64,000 bases of DNA from NCBI GenBank assembly GCA_943846785.1, contig OX044367.1:620001-684000 (forward strand), in the 5' to 3' direction. The position numbers were made by a program, and so were the translations under genes. Below the pieces are notes generated by a model. The model was given only the letters and a program-made list of their open reading frames with translations. It was not told the origin of the DNA and did no database searches. Shown here one piece after another: positions 41,811 through 50,640 of the stretch. Source of the DNA: SCGC-AAA076-P13 sp905478035 (GTDB lineage: Bacteria; Pseudomonadota; Gammaproteobacteria; Magnimaribacterales; D2472). Positions within the stretch are counted from its first letter, which is position 1; each line of letters begins with the position of its first letter.

Positions 41811-43081
41811 AAAAAATACTAATAATATTTCTTGTACCACAATTAATTTTTGCCGAGCTTGTTTTGGAGATCACCCAAGGATCAGATGATCCGTTTGTTA
41901 TCGCTCTGTTAGATTTTGATGGTCAAGATGAAATTACCAATCAAATAAATACTATAGTTAACAATGATCTTAATAGGACAGGGGAATTTAAGATTATAAA
42001 AAAAGATAAGTTGCTATCTTCTCCTAAAAGCGAGGAAGAAATTAATTTTAATGATTTTAAGTTGCTCAATATTGATTATATTGTCATAGGATCTTTAGAG
42101 TCAGAAAATGAGTTTAATCTATCAGCCTCATATCAAATTTTCAGTGTCTTAAGTAAGAAAAAAATAAGAACATCAAAAGTTTTAGGCATCCCAAACAAAA
42201 TAAAACAATTAGCTCACTATATAAGTGATGGAATCTATGAAGAAATTACTGGCTTACAAGGCGTGGCTTCAACAAAAATATTATATGTATCTGAACTAAA
42301 AGAAAATAATGAATCTCTTTATCAGCTTATAGTTGCTGATGCTGATGGAGTCAATGAACAAATACTTTTAAAAAGCTTCGAGCCTATTATTTCACCAGCA
42401 TGGTCACCTGATTCAAAAGAAGTAGCATACGTTTCATTTGAGACAGGAATTGCAAAGGTATATATTCAAAATATAGCAAACGGAGATAGAAGGGTTGCAA
42501 TACAGAACTCTAAACAGATAAGTTCCCCAGCATGGTCACCAAATGGAAATTTTCTCTCTTTAACAATGTACCAAGATGGCAATGCAGAAATATATATCCT
42601 TAACTTAAAAAATAATAATCTAACAAGACTTACCAACCACTATTCAATTGATACTGAATCCTCATGGTCTCCTGATGGATCTAGTATCATGTTTACTTCT
42701 GGAAGATCTGGCTCACCACAGTTATACGAAATTAATCTGAGAAAATTTAATTCAAAGCCACAAAGAATCACATTTGAAGGAAATTACAATGCAAAAGGAT
42801 CTTATCTTAAGAATGGTGATGGGATTATATTTGTTCACAGATCTAGTGATGATTTCAAAATAGCATTGAAGTACTTTAATGAGAATTTCATTAGACCATT
42901 AACTGAGTCCAAATTAGATGAGTCTCCTAGTATTTCTCCAAACGGTAATGTGATAATCTATGCTGTAACTGAAAATGGCGAGAATTTGCTATCTGGGCTT
43001 ACTCTTAGCGGTGCAAGATTTAGACTTCCAGCAAAAAAAGGTGAAGTAAGAGAGCCTGCATGGTCAGGGTTTTTAAGGTAA
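41807..43081 (+). CDS. tolB: Tol-Pal system periplasmic protein TolB
   Basis: TolB is a periplasmic beta-propeller that cycles between Pal and TolA. Signal peptide about 1-16, ending LIFA. N-terminal alpha/beta domain to about 155, then WD40-like repeats with the recurring SPAWSPDSK (about 195-203), SPAWSPNG and ESSWSPDGS motifs. Length 424. It overlaps tolA by four bases (ATGA) and lies 15 bases before pal. Confidence 0.97.
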   Translation: MKKILIIFLVPQLIFAELVLEITQGSDDPFVIALLDFDGQDEITNQINTIVNNDLNRTGEFKIIKKDKLLSSPKSEEEINFNDFKLLNIDYIVIGSLESENEFNLSASYQIFSVLSKKKIRTSKVLGIPNKIKQLAHYISDGIYEEITGLQGVASTKILYVSELKENNESLYQLIVADADGVNEQILLKSFEPIISPAWSPDSKEVAYVSFETGIAKVYIQNIANGDRRVAIQNSKQISSPAWSPNGNFLSLTMYQDGNAEIYILNLKNNNLTRLTNHYSIDTESSWSPDGSSIMFTSGRSGSPQLYEINLRKFNSKPQRITFEGNYNAKGSYLKNGDGIIFVHRSSDDFKIALKYFNENFIRPLTESKLDESPSISPNGNVIIYAVTENGENLLSGLTLSGARFRLPAKKGEVREPAWSGFLR

Positions 43082-43096
43082 TAAACAGGAGATTTT

Positions 43097-43600
43097 ATGA
43101 AAAAAACAAATAACAAGAGCTTTCAAAATTTTTTATGCGCATCTGCATTTCTAATACTTTTATCTTCATGCTCAAGTATGAATGTTACTGAAGAAAGAGT
43201 TTATGATGGTGGTATTAAAACAGTTGAAGCATCTGTTGTAGAGGTTCAGGATTTGGACTATGAGACTAAAGCTATATTTGCTAATGCAACAGTATTTTTT
43301 GAATTTGATAGTTACAATTTAACTTCAAAATCAATCCAGACCTTAAAAAGTGTTGTATCAGTTATGAATTCAAATATCGATATTGAAATTACATTAGCCG
43401 GTCATGCAGACGAAAGGGGTACTAGAGAATATAACTTAGCTCTCGGTCAAAGAAGAGCAGAATCAGTTAAAGATTATTTCTTGCTTAATGGAATAATGTC
43501 ATCACGAGTAACTGTTAAAAGTTATGGAGAAGAGAGACCCTTATCTCTAGGAAATGATGAAGCAAGCTATTCAAAAAATAGGAGAGTAGAAATTAACTAA
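43097..43600 (+). CDS. pal: Peptidoglycan-associated lipoprotein Pal
   Basis: Pal is an outer-membrane lipoprotein that binds peptidoglycan. Signal peptide with lipobox LSSC (Cys about 26), then the OmpA-like C-terminal domain (about 58-167): VFFEFDSYNLT, LAGHADERGTREYNLALGQRRA (given in part) and SYGEERP. Length 167. A clear AGGAG ribosome site precedes the ATG. Confidence 0.97.
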   Translation: MKKTNNKSFQNFLCASAFLILLSSCSSMNVTEERVYDGGIKTVEASVVEVQDLDYETKAIFANATVFFEFDSYNLTSKSIQTLKSVVSVMNSNIDIEITLAGHADERGTREYNLALGQRRAESVKDYFLLNGIMSSRVTVKSYGEERPLSLGNDEASYSKNRRVEIN

Positions 43601-43602
43601 AA

Positions 43603-44253
43603 ATGAAAGAGATATTTTTTATACCTTCATTTTTATTTTTTTTAATTTTTTCTGTCTTTACGGTTCAGGCTGAAGATAGCGATACTCTTCCTGCTGATAT
43701 ATTGTTTTTAAAAATCCAAGAACTTGAAGTTGAAATTGCTGACTTAAGAAATAAAGTTGAATCCCAAAGTTACCTTATTAAAAAACTCATAGATGAATCA
43801 GTAATTAATGATGAGGAAGATAGTCTTAATACATTGCCAATTAATGGCAATCTTAGATTTAAGGGAATGGAAGATATTAAAAGCAAAGAAGATGTATTTG
43901 AGGGTGCTGTGCAAGCCCTTGAAGATCAAGATTTGGAAAAAGCATTCTCTCTTTTTTCTTATTTCATAGAAAATTTTAATGATAATGACAAAAAAGCAAT
44001 TTCTTATTTTTGGTTAGCTGAAATATCCATTATTCAAAATAATTTAGATGCTTCGCAAAATTATTTTATGGAACTTATCTTATCTTATCCAAATCACTAC
44101 AGAGTTCCTCTGGCTCACAAGAAAATAGGCGATATCTTTCTTAAGAAAAATGACTTAATTAAAGCTAAAGAGAAATATAATTTTGTTGTTAGGGAATACC
44201 CAAATGATACTGCTTCATCTTTGGCCTTGCAGTTATTGAAAAATATGGAATAA
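43603..44253 (+). CDS. cpoB: CpoB (YbgF), Tol-Pal-associated TPR protein
   Basis: CpoB coordinates outer-membrane constriction with peptidoglycan synthesis. Signal peptide about 1-23 ending VQAE, a short coiled coil (about 33-65, leucine and isoleucine heptads), then TPR repeats from about 100 to 216. Length 216 against about 260 in E. coli. It lies 2 bases after pal, completing the tolQRAB-pal-cpoB operon. Confidence 0.93.
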   Translation: MKEIFFIPSFLFFLIFSVFTVQAEDSDTLPADILFLKIQELEVEIADLRNKVESQSYLIKKLIDESVINDEEDSLNTLPINGNLRFKGMEDIKSKEDVFEGAVQALEDQDLEKAFSLFSYFIENFNDNDKKAISYFWLAEISIIQNNLDASQNYFMELILSYPNHYRVPLAHKKIGDIFLKKNDLIKAKEKYNFVVREYPNDTASSLALQLLKNME

Positions 44254-44277
44254 TCACACTTTTTTATGCATAACCGT

Positions 44278-44353
44278 GGGTCGCTAGCTCAGCTGGTAGA
44301 GCAGTTGGCTTTTAACCAATTGGTCACAGGTTCGAATCCTGTGCGACCCACCA
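44278..44353 (+). tRNA. tRNA-Lys (anticodon TTT)
   Basis: A complete 76-nt cloverleaf: acceptor GGGTCGC (44278-44284) pairs with GCGACCC (44343-44349), D arm GCTC..GAGC, anticodon loop CTTTTAA with TTT at 44311-44313, T arm ACAGG-TTCGAAT-CCTGT, discriminator A and encoded CCA at 44351-44353. It closely resembles E. coli tRNA-Lys. Confidence 0.98.
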
Positions 44354-44374
44354 CTCTTAGTGCATAATTGCATT

Positions 44375-45625
44375 ATGACAAATCTTAAAATTATTTTTAA
44401 TAGATTTACTTCGGTTTTTACAAGAGATTCATTGCTTGCAAGCTTTCTTTTCTTTTTAGTCTTATCTTCTTGGTATATTCTTCGACCAGTTCGAAATGAA
44501 ATGGCTGTAGCAAATGTTGACGAATTACCTCTGCTTTTGGCATTTGGAGCCTTTGCCATGCTTTTGGCTAACCCAGTTTATGCATGGGTTGCATCTAAAT
44601 CGAATCTTAAAAAAATAATAACCTACTGTTATTCATTTTTAATTTTTAATTTACTATTTTTTCTTTTTTCATGGAGAGTTCTTGATCTCGGAAGTTCTAT
44701 TTGGCTCGGAAGAATTTTTTATATTTGGTGCAATATTTATTCTTTTTTTGTAGTTTCAATTTTTTGGGTACTGATAATAAATATTTATAGAAATGCTAAA
44801 TCGAGAAGCTTTTATGGAGTCATAATGGCTGGAGGCTCATTGGGTGCTCTTTTTGGTTCTGAGATTTCTAAAAGATTTGCATCGTCTTTTAATGATTTTG
44901 GTCTTGAGCTCTTTTGCTTATCAGCAACCATTTTACTTTTTCTAGCAATGCTTACAGGAAGATATCTAACAACCAAAAATGATATTAACCAACAAGATAA
45001 AAAGGTTGGTGGAACTGGTTTTGATGGAATTAAGAATGTTATCCAAGTTGCAGAAATTAGATCTATAGCAATATATGTATGGATATGGACTGGGTTAATG
45101 ACTGTTCATTGGATGACTGCAATAACAATTATAGATGGCTGGTCACAAGATCCTGAAGAGAGAATCGTTTTTTTTAGTTTATTAGAACAAATAGTCACTC
45201 CTCTGACCTTAATCATGCAATTATTTTTAACCAACCTATCTATTAAATATTTTGGTGTTAAAAAAATATTAATGACATATGGGTTACTTTTTATAATTGT
45301 ATTTATCTTATATGGATTTATGCCTTCAATTACAATCGTTGCAGTAGCAACAGTTACTTTAAGGTTATTTGAATATGGTCTTAACAAGCCAACACGAGAA
45401 ACTGTTTATAGTACACTTGCAAAAAACGATAGATATAAATCATCTGTATTTATAGATACATTTGTATCAAGACTTGGTGATTTGTCTGGAAGTAGTTTTA
45501 TAGGGGTTGGAAAGCTGTTTAGTATTGGATTTAGTTCGATGCCACTTATTGCAATTCCTATAGCTGGGGTTCTTTCCTTAGCAGGCTTAAAGATTTCTAA
45601 AAATGAGCGACTTAAAGATTTCTAG
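44375..45625 (+). CDS. MFS-like transporter related to NTP/NDP exchangers (TLC type)
   Basis: A polytopic protein of 416 residues with about 10-12 membrane helices. The opening with WYILRPVRNEMAVAN and FYGVIMAGGSLGALFGS fits free-living relatives of the ATP/ADP translocase family (Npt/TLC) rather than sugar or drug MFS pumps. The substrate cannot be told from sequence. I place the start at ATG 44375; a GTG at 44360 is possible but only 7 bases from the tRNA end. CATAAT ends 6 bases before the ATG and there is no ribosome site. Its stop overlaps convergent bepA by 14 bases. Confidence 0.75.
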   Translation: MTNLKIIFNRFTSVFTRDSLLASFLFFLVLSSWYILRPVRNEMAVANVDELPLLLAFGAFAMLLANPVYAWVASKSNLKKIITYCYSFLIFNLLFFLFSWRVLDLGSSIWLGRIFYIWCNIYSFFVVSIFWVLIINIYRNAKSRSFYGVIMAGGSLGALFGSEISKRFASSFNDFGLELFCLSATILLFLAMLTGRYLTTKNDINQQDKKVGGTGFDGIKNVIQVAEIRSIAIYVWIWTGLMTVHWMTAITIIDGWSQDPEERIVFFSLLEQIVTPLTLIMQLFLTNLSIKYFGVKKILMTYGLLFIIVFILYGFMPSITIVAVATVTLRLFEYGLNKPTRETVYSTLAKNDRYKSSVFIDTFVSRLGDLSGSSFIGVGKLFSIGFSSMPLIAIPIAGVLSLAGLKISKNERLKDF

Positions 45626-47045
45626 TTATATTAATCCTTTCTTTAATAAGAACAATTTTTGTCATAATGCTCTCTGAAACCTGAAAGTTATTCTTAGTGA
45701 GTTTTAATGCAAATTCTAATTGATTTAAAGCTTCTTCATCTCGACCTAGCAAAAGAAGATATTCAGCTCTACTTTGATGATACCCAATAATATTTTTACT
45801 AGTTTTTTGAATTTCTGAAAGCAGCAACCATAGGTCAGGATCAGAGTTTCTTCTCAATATCTGATCTCTAACAATCTCTTCAGAGTTAAAATAAGTACCC
45901 ATTTCAAGAAGAAGTTTCGATTTTGTTATTGATAATGGAAAGTTTTTTGGTGATATTTCTAGAAACTTGTCTGCTAAAATTAGAGCTTCATCATATTTTT
46001 TTGCCTCTTTCAAAATTTCAACCTTTGAAGTATTAAGAAACAAATTTTTTGGATACTTTTTTATTAATTTATTTATTTGCTTAATGCTCAAATTAAAGTT
46101 ACCTAAATTCTTATTAGCTAATGAAAGACCGTAGAGATTTGCATCAGATGGATTATCTTCATATGCAAAAGTAAAAGATCTTAATGCATTCTCTGGAATT
46201 TTTTCATAGTAAATTTGCAATCTTGACTTTATTAAAGAGTACTCAAGTGAATTTTTCTTAGTTCCAATCTCAGAAAGGCTTTCTGCTGCATTAAATGCAT
46301 CATTAATCCTAGATGTTGAAAGAGGGTGAGTTAATAAGAACTCTGGAGGCAATTCGCCGGAAAGCCTTCTGAGATCATTCATATTTTCGAACATTTCTCC
46401 CATAGATTTTGGGTTATAACCTGCTTTAATTAAATTAGTAAATCCTACTCTGTCAGCTTCTCTTTCAAATAATCTACTATATCTAAGACTTTCACTTTGC
46501 ATTAATGCTGGTGCTACCGCTATTGCTTCAGGATTATTACTTAAAATGGCTACAGCAATAGATGAAACCAATAATAATGCTGAGGCTAGATTAGAATCTT
46601 GGGATTTTAAAATATTCCTTGCAAAGTGTCTTTGACTTAAATGAGCAAGTTCATGAGAGAGAACTGATGCAAATTGTCCCTCATTATCAGCATTTAAAAA
46701 TAACCCGCCATTGACGCCAATAATTCCTCCGGGAGCTGCGAATGCATTTAAGTTGCTGTCATCAATTAAAATAATGTTGAAGTACCTATCTTGAACTTGG
46801 CTGTATTCTGAAAGCCTATAGATCAAAAGTTCAGTATATTCATAGATCAGTGGATCTGAAATTGTCCTTGCTTGTGCAAATATTTGTTTTAAAAACTCGT
46901 TACCAATAGCTTTTTCTTGATCAGACGAAACAGCACCTGAAACTCTATCGCCAAGCTCTGGAAGTAATATATCCTTTTTTTCAAAACCTTGGCCTTGAAT
47001 AAATACACATAACAAAAAAAGTGTGAATAATTTAAGTATTTTCAT
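45612..47045 (-). CDS. bepA: BepA-like periplasmic M48 metalloprotease with TPR domain
   Basis: BepA assists or degrades outer-membrane proteins such as LptD and works with the BAM complex. Signal peptide about 1-18. Zinc site HELAH (131-135) in VLSHELAHLSQRH, third ligand Glu in RLFEREADRVG (about 191-201), and the LTHPLSTSRI segment whose His may gate the zinc. TPR-like helices run from about 285 to 477. Length 477 (E. coli 487). Convergent with the transporter, divergent from perM. Confidence 0.92.
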   Translation of the reverse strand: MKILKLFTLFLLCVFIQGQGFEKKDILLPELGDRVSGAVSSDQEKAIGNEFLKQIFAQARTISDPLIYEYTELLIYRLSEYSQVQDRYFNIILIDDSNLNAFAAPGGIIGVNGGLFLNADNEGQFASVLSHELAHLSQRHFARNILKSQDSNLASALLLVSSIAVAILSNNPEAIAVAPALMQSESLRYSRLFEREADRVGFTNLIKAGYNPKSMGEMFENMNDLRRLSGELPPEFLLTHPLSTSRINDAFNAAESLSEIGTKKNSLEYSLIKSRLQIYYEKIPENALRSFTFAYEDNPSDANLYGLSLANKNLGNFNLSIKQINKLIKKYPKNLFLNTSKVEILKEAKKYDEALILADKFLEISPKNFPLSITKSKLLLEMGTYFNSEEIVRDQILRRNSDPDLWLLLSEIQKTSKNIIGYHQSRAEYLLLLGRDEEALNQLEFALKLTKNNFQVSESIMTKIVLIKERINITRNL

Positions 47046-47127
47046 CTATTAAAAATCTGTATTTTTTTGATTTGAATATAAAACTAACATAAATAATCTT
47101 TTTAGATATAATATATTTAATAATAAT

Positions 47128-47145
47128 AATTAGTAGTTACTAATT
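47128..47145. repeat. Perfect palindrome between bepA and perM (operator candidate)
   Basis: AATTAGTA (47128-47135), GT, TACTAATT (47138-47145): two perfect 8-bp arms with a 2-bp centre, in the 149-base divergent region. Its size and symmetry suit a dimeric regulator. The rest of the region is AT-rich without clear signals. Confidence 0.4.
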
Positions 47146-47194
47146 GTTTGACCATATTATGACTTACATAGTTCACATATATCTTTAAATAAAA

Positions 47195-48241
47195 ATGCTA
47201 GATCAAATAAACTCAGTTTTAAAAAAAATTTTTAGTAATGAAGAAACAATAGTTTTTTCTTTTGTTATTTTTGGCATATTTTTAATAATGACTTTTTTCG
47301 GCTCTGTCCTCACTCCTTTTTTAATAAGTATTGTAGTTGCATATTTGCTTGTAGGTGTGCAGAAGAAAATTGAATCCTTTAATGTTAGCAGCAGAGCTGC
47401 TTTAGTAATTACATTTACGATATTTATAGTCGCTGGCGCAACAATGTTAATTTGGCTATTGCCTATTCTATATACCCAGCTTCAAACATTTGTTTTAGAT
47501 GCTCCAAAACTTTTTAATGATTTTCTAGAATTTGTATCAACATTGCCTGCTAAATTTCCTGATTTAGTCTCATCAGATCAGATTACAGTTTTTTTCCAGG
47601 CTGTTTCTTCAGAGCTTACATCGGTGACTCAGAATGTTGTTAAATCATCTATTGCTGGCATTCAGAGCACTATCACTATTCTTTTATACATAATACTATT
47701 TCCGATACTTGTGTTCTTTTTTCTATTCGATAGAAAAAATATAATGGATGGCTTATCTAAACTAGTGCCTGGAAAGCGAGAAATGTTCTCAAATATTTGG
47801 CTTGAAATGGATGTTCAGTTAAGTAACTACGTTCGAGGTAAGACTACAGAGATTTTTGTTGTTGGTATTTGTGCAGCTATAATATTTTCTTTAGTTGGCT
47901 TAAAGTACTCTGCGTTGTTATCAGTTTTGGTTGGTTTATCAGTTGTAATACCATACGTTGGAGCCTTTTTGGTTACCGTGCCTGTTGTTATTGTGGGTTT
48001 GCTTCAATTTGGACTTGAGAGTGAATTTTATATTCTCATTACTCTTTATCTGTTATTGCAGATCCTTGACGGTAACTTGTTAGTTCCCATAATATTTTCT
48101 GATGCAGTAAAGCTTCATCCAGTAGTTATTATTTTAGCAGTGTTTATTTTTGGAAGTATGTTTGGTTTCTGGGGCGTATTTTTTGCTATACCGATGGCAA
48201 CCTTTATAAAAGCTGTATGGAATGCATGGCCATCAACTTAA
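47195..48241 (+). CDS. perM: AI-2E family transporter (PerM-like permease)
   Basis: A 348-residue protein with about eight membrane helices in the AI-2E/UPF0118 pattern: helices near 17-50, 70-95, a periplasmic amphipathic stretch, then about 155-185 and 215-340. Conserved segment LDGNLLVPIIFSDAVKLHPVVI (given in part, about 290-311). Real substrates of the family vary and are mostly unknown. The position near bepA and bcp is as in other gammaproteobacteria. The stop overlaps convergent bcp by nine bases. Confidence 0.9.
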   Translation: MLDQINSVLKKIFSNEETIVFSFVIFGIFLIMTFFGSVLTPFLISIVVAYLLVGVQKKIESFNVSSRAALVITFTIFIVAGATMLIWLLPILYTQLQTFVLDAPKLFNDFLEFVSTLPAKFPDLVSSDQITVFFQAVSSELTSVTQNVVKSSIAGIQSTITILLYIILFPILVFFFLFDRKNIMDGLSKLVPGKREMFSNIWLEMDVQLSNYVRGKTTEIFVVGICAAIIFSLVGLKYSALLSVLVGLSVVIPYVGAFLVTVPVVIVGLLQFGLESEFYILITLYLLLQILDGNLLVPIIFSDAVKLHPVVIILAVFIFGSMFGFWGVFFAIPMATFIKAVWNAWPST

Positions 48242-48703
48242 ATCTTTAATAGTTTGTAATACCTCATCAACATGACCTGTAACTTTTACAGATCGCCATT
48301 CCTTAATGACCTTACCATTTTCTCCTATCAAAAACGTACTCCTATCTATTCCAATATATTGTCTGCCATACATCGATTTAAGTTTCATTACATCAAACGC
48401 CTTACAAACTTTTTCATCTGGATCAGAAAGAAGCTCAAATTGAAAACCTTGTTTCGATTTGAAATTTTCATGAGATTTAATACTCTCTCTAGAAACACCA
48501 AGTATTTCGGTATTTAATTTTTTAAACGCCTTAAAGTTATCCCTAAAATTTTGACCTTCAGTCGTGCATCCCGGAGTGCTGTCTTTAGGATAAAAATATA
48601 TGACCAAATTTTTGCCTATGAAATCTTTATTAGATAGCTTTAAATCATTGGTACATTCAGAGTTAAATGATGGACATTTTTTACCTTCTAGTTTTTTAGT
48701 CAT
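48233..48703 (-). CDS. bcp: Thioredoxin-dependent peroxiredoxin Bcp
   Basis: Bcp reduces hydroperoxides. Peroxidatic Cys46 lies in YPKDSTPGCTTEGQNF. The resolving cysteine found five residues later in E. coli Bcp is Gln51 here, so either another cysteine (for example in KVCKAF) or an external thiol must resolve. Length 156. Ribosome site AAGGAAAG on the minus strand. Divergent from dapA across 66 bases. Confidence 0.93.
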   Translation of the reverse strand: MTKKLEGKKCPSFNSECTNDLKLSNKDFIGKNLVIYFYPKDSTPGCTTEGQNFRDNFKAFKKLNTEILGVSRESIKSHENFKSKQGFQFELLSDPDEKVCKAFDVMKLKSMYGRQYIGIDRSTFLIGENGKVIKEWRSVKVTGHVDEVLQTIKDLS

Positions 48704-48769
48704 TTCTTTCCTTATAATTTTTTTAATAAAAATAGTGTATAGTCCTATTTTTTACCGAAACTTTTTTTC

Positions 48770-49660
48770 ATGCAAGTATTACAAGGAAGTTTAGTTGCTT
48801 TAGTTACTCCAATGTTGCCAAATGGTGATATCGATTACTCTTGCCTAGAGAGTTTAATCGATTGGCATGTCAATCAGGGAACAAATGGTATTGTTTCTGT
48901 TGGTACAACTGGAGAGTCTGCTACTTTAAATGTTCAAGAGCATCTTGAAGTAATGGCTTTCACTATAAAGCATGTAAGCAAAAGAATTCCAGTAATTGCA
49001 GGAACGGGAGCAAATTCAACTAACGAAGCTATTGAGTTAACGAGTGAAGCAAAAAAACTTGGTGCTGATCATGTTTTATTAGTAACACCTTATTACAACA
49101 AACCAAATCAAAAAGGATTGATTTCTCATTATTCTGCTATTGCAGACGCTGTTGATATTAGCCAGATTTTATATAATGTTCCTTCAAGAACTGCTTGCGA
49201 CCTTTTACCATCAACAGTTGCAGTTTTAGCTAATCATAATAATATTACTGGAGTAAAAGAGGCTGTTGATGATGCAAAAAGGGTAAAAGAATTAGTCGCC
49301 ATATCAAAAGAATCTGATAATTCCTTTTCAATTTTCTCTGGAGATGACCCAACATTTATGAATTCACTTCTTCTTGGAGCTCACGGTGTCATATCTGTAT
49401 CTGCAAATGTAAGTCCCAAATCTCATGCAGAAATATGTGCTGCGGTTAGGAATGATGAATTTATAAAAGCTAAAGAAATTAATGAAATGAACAAAAACTT
49501 ATATCGTATGATGTTTGTGGAATCTAACCCTATACCTGTCAAATGGGCGCTGTATAAAATGAATATGATAAAGAATGCAATTCGATCCCCTCTGATAGAA
49601 TTAGATGAAACTTTCCACAAAGAAATGCTGTCAGAGATGATAAAATTAGGATTATTATGA
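48770..49660 (+). CDS. dapA: 4-hydroxy-tetrahydrodipicolinate synthase
   Basis: DapA makes the first intermediate specific to lysine and meso-DAP. Schiff-base Lys163 is in GVKEAVDD, with TTGES (46-50) and Tyr135 in LYNVPSRT. Length 296. A TATAGT preceded by TG (48738-48743) is a candidate -10 about 26 bases upstream; no ribosome site. The bcp/dapA-bamC-purC arrangement is conserved, but gcvR between bcp and dapA is missing. Confidence 0.97.
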   Translation: MQVLQGSLVALVTPMLPNGDIDYSCLESLIDWHVNQGTNGIVSVGTTGESATLNVQEHLEVMAFTIKHVSKRIPVIAGTGANSTNEAIELTSEAKKLGADHVLLVTPYYNKPNQKGLISHYSAIADAVDISQILYNVPSRTACDLLPSTVAVLANHNNITGVKEAVDDAKRVKELVAISKESDNSFSIFSGDDPTFMNSLLLGAHGVISVSANVSPKSHAEICAAVRNDEFIKAKEINEMNKNLYRMMFVESNPIPVKWALYKMNMIKNAIRSPLIELDETFHKEMLSEMIKLGLL

Positions 49661-50640
49661 ATAAAAATTTAATATATATTTTTTCAATATTGCTATTAAC
49701 CTCATGCTCCTATTTAACAGGTCCTGATGGTTATTTTCCAACTACAGAGCATGATTTCTTAGATGAAATAGTAGAGACTGATATTGCTATTCCTGAGGAA
49801 TTATCATCGCCCTCTAAAGAAAACCATTACCCGGTTATAGCAATTAAGAGTGAGTTAAAAAACCAGGATGTTCCTAAACCAAGGCAGATTTTTTCATCAT
49901 CTGGGAATAGTTCTGTTCAACTAAGACGACTTGGTGAGTTGATGTGGATTTATATAGAAACACTTCCATCTACGTCTTGGCCAATTTCAAAAAGTTTTTG
50001 GGAAACTTCTAACTATGATGTGATAGCCTCCAATCCAGACATTGGCGAGATTAAAGTAGATTTTAACCAGACTACATATTTTGTTATGAAAATAGAGCAT
50101 GGCATTAAAGAGGCATCAACTGAAATTTTTCTCAATTTAGTAGATAAAGAAAATCAAGAAATTATTAGTAACATTGATCTAGTCCAGTCAGAGCTTGAAA
50201 ATCTTGTAAATTATTTTGCAGAATCTGTTGATAGCTTTTCTGGAACATCACTTGCAGCTCAAAATCTCAACGAATTGAAGAAGGCAAATATATTTACAGA
50301 AGATGGACAAACAGTTATTGAACTTAGCCTCAACTTTGACAGGGCATGGTCATCCGTTACTAGAGCAATCCAGTCAGCAGAGATTGTTACCAATGATAAA
50401 AATAGAAATGATGGAATTTTTTATGTCAGTTATAGCAGTGAAGATGAGGGAGGCTTTCTTTCATTTCTTGGTTTAGGAAATAATTCAGATCGAGATTCGA
50501 ATGCTTTTAACGAAGAAGCTCAGTTTGAGGTAACAATTGTAGAAAAAAACAATAAAACCTATGTTCGAGCAAGATCAAAAAATGGTAAAATCGATGAGGC
50601 AGAAGAACTATTATCAAAAATTAACGAATCACTAAGCTAA
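49657..50640 (+). CDS. bamC: BamC-like outer-membrane assembly lipoprotein
   Basis: BamC is a lipoprotein of the beta-barrel assembly machine. Signal peptide with lipobox LTSC (Cys about 16), then the disordered N-terminal stretch with GPDGYFPTTEHDFLD typical of BamC, and two helix-grip domains (about 85-200 and 210-327). Length 327, near E. coli (344). It overlaps dapA by four bases and shares one base with the purC ATG (TAATG). Confidence 0.9.
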   Translation: MNKNLIYIFSILLLTSCSYLTGPDGYFPTTEHDFLDEIVETDIAIPEELSSPSKENHYPVIAIKSELKNQDVPKPRQIFSSSGNSSVQLRRLGELMWIYIETLPSTSWPISKSFWETSNYDVIASNPDIGEIKVDFNQTTYFVMKIEHGIKEASTEIFLNLVDKENQEIISNIDLVQSELENLVNYFAESVDSFSGTSLAAQNLNELKKANIFTEDGQTVIELSLNFDRAWSSVTRAIQSAEIVTNDKNRNDGIFYVSYSSEDEGGFLSFLGLGNNSDRDSNAFNEEAQFEVTIVEKNNKTYVRARSKNGKIDEAEELLSKINESLS

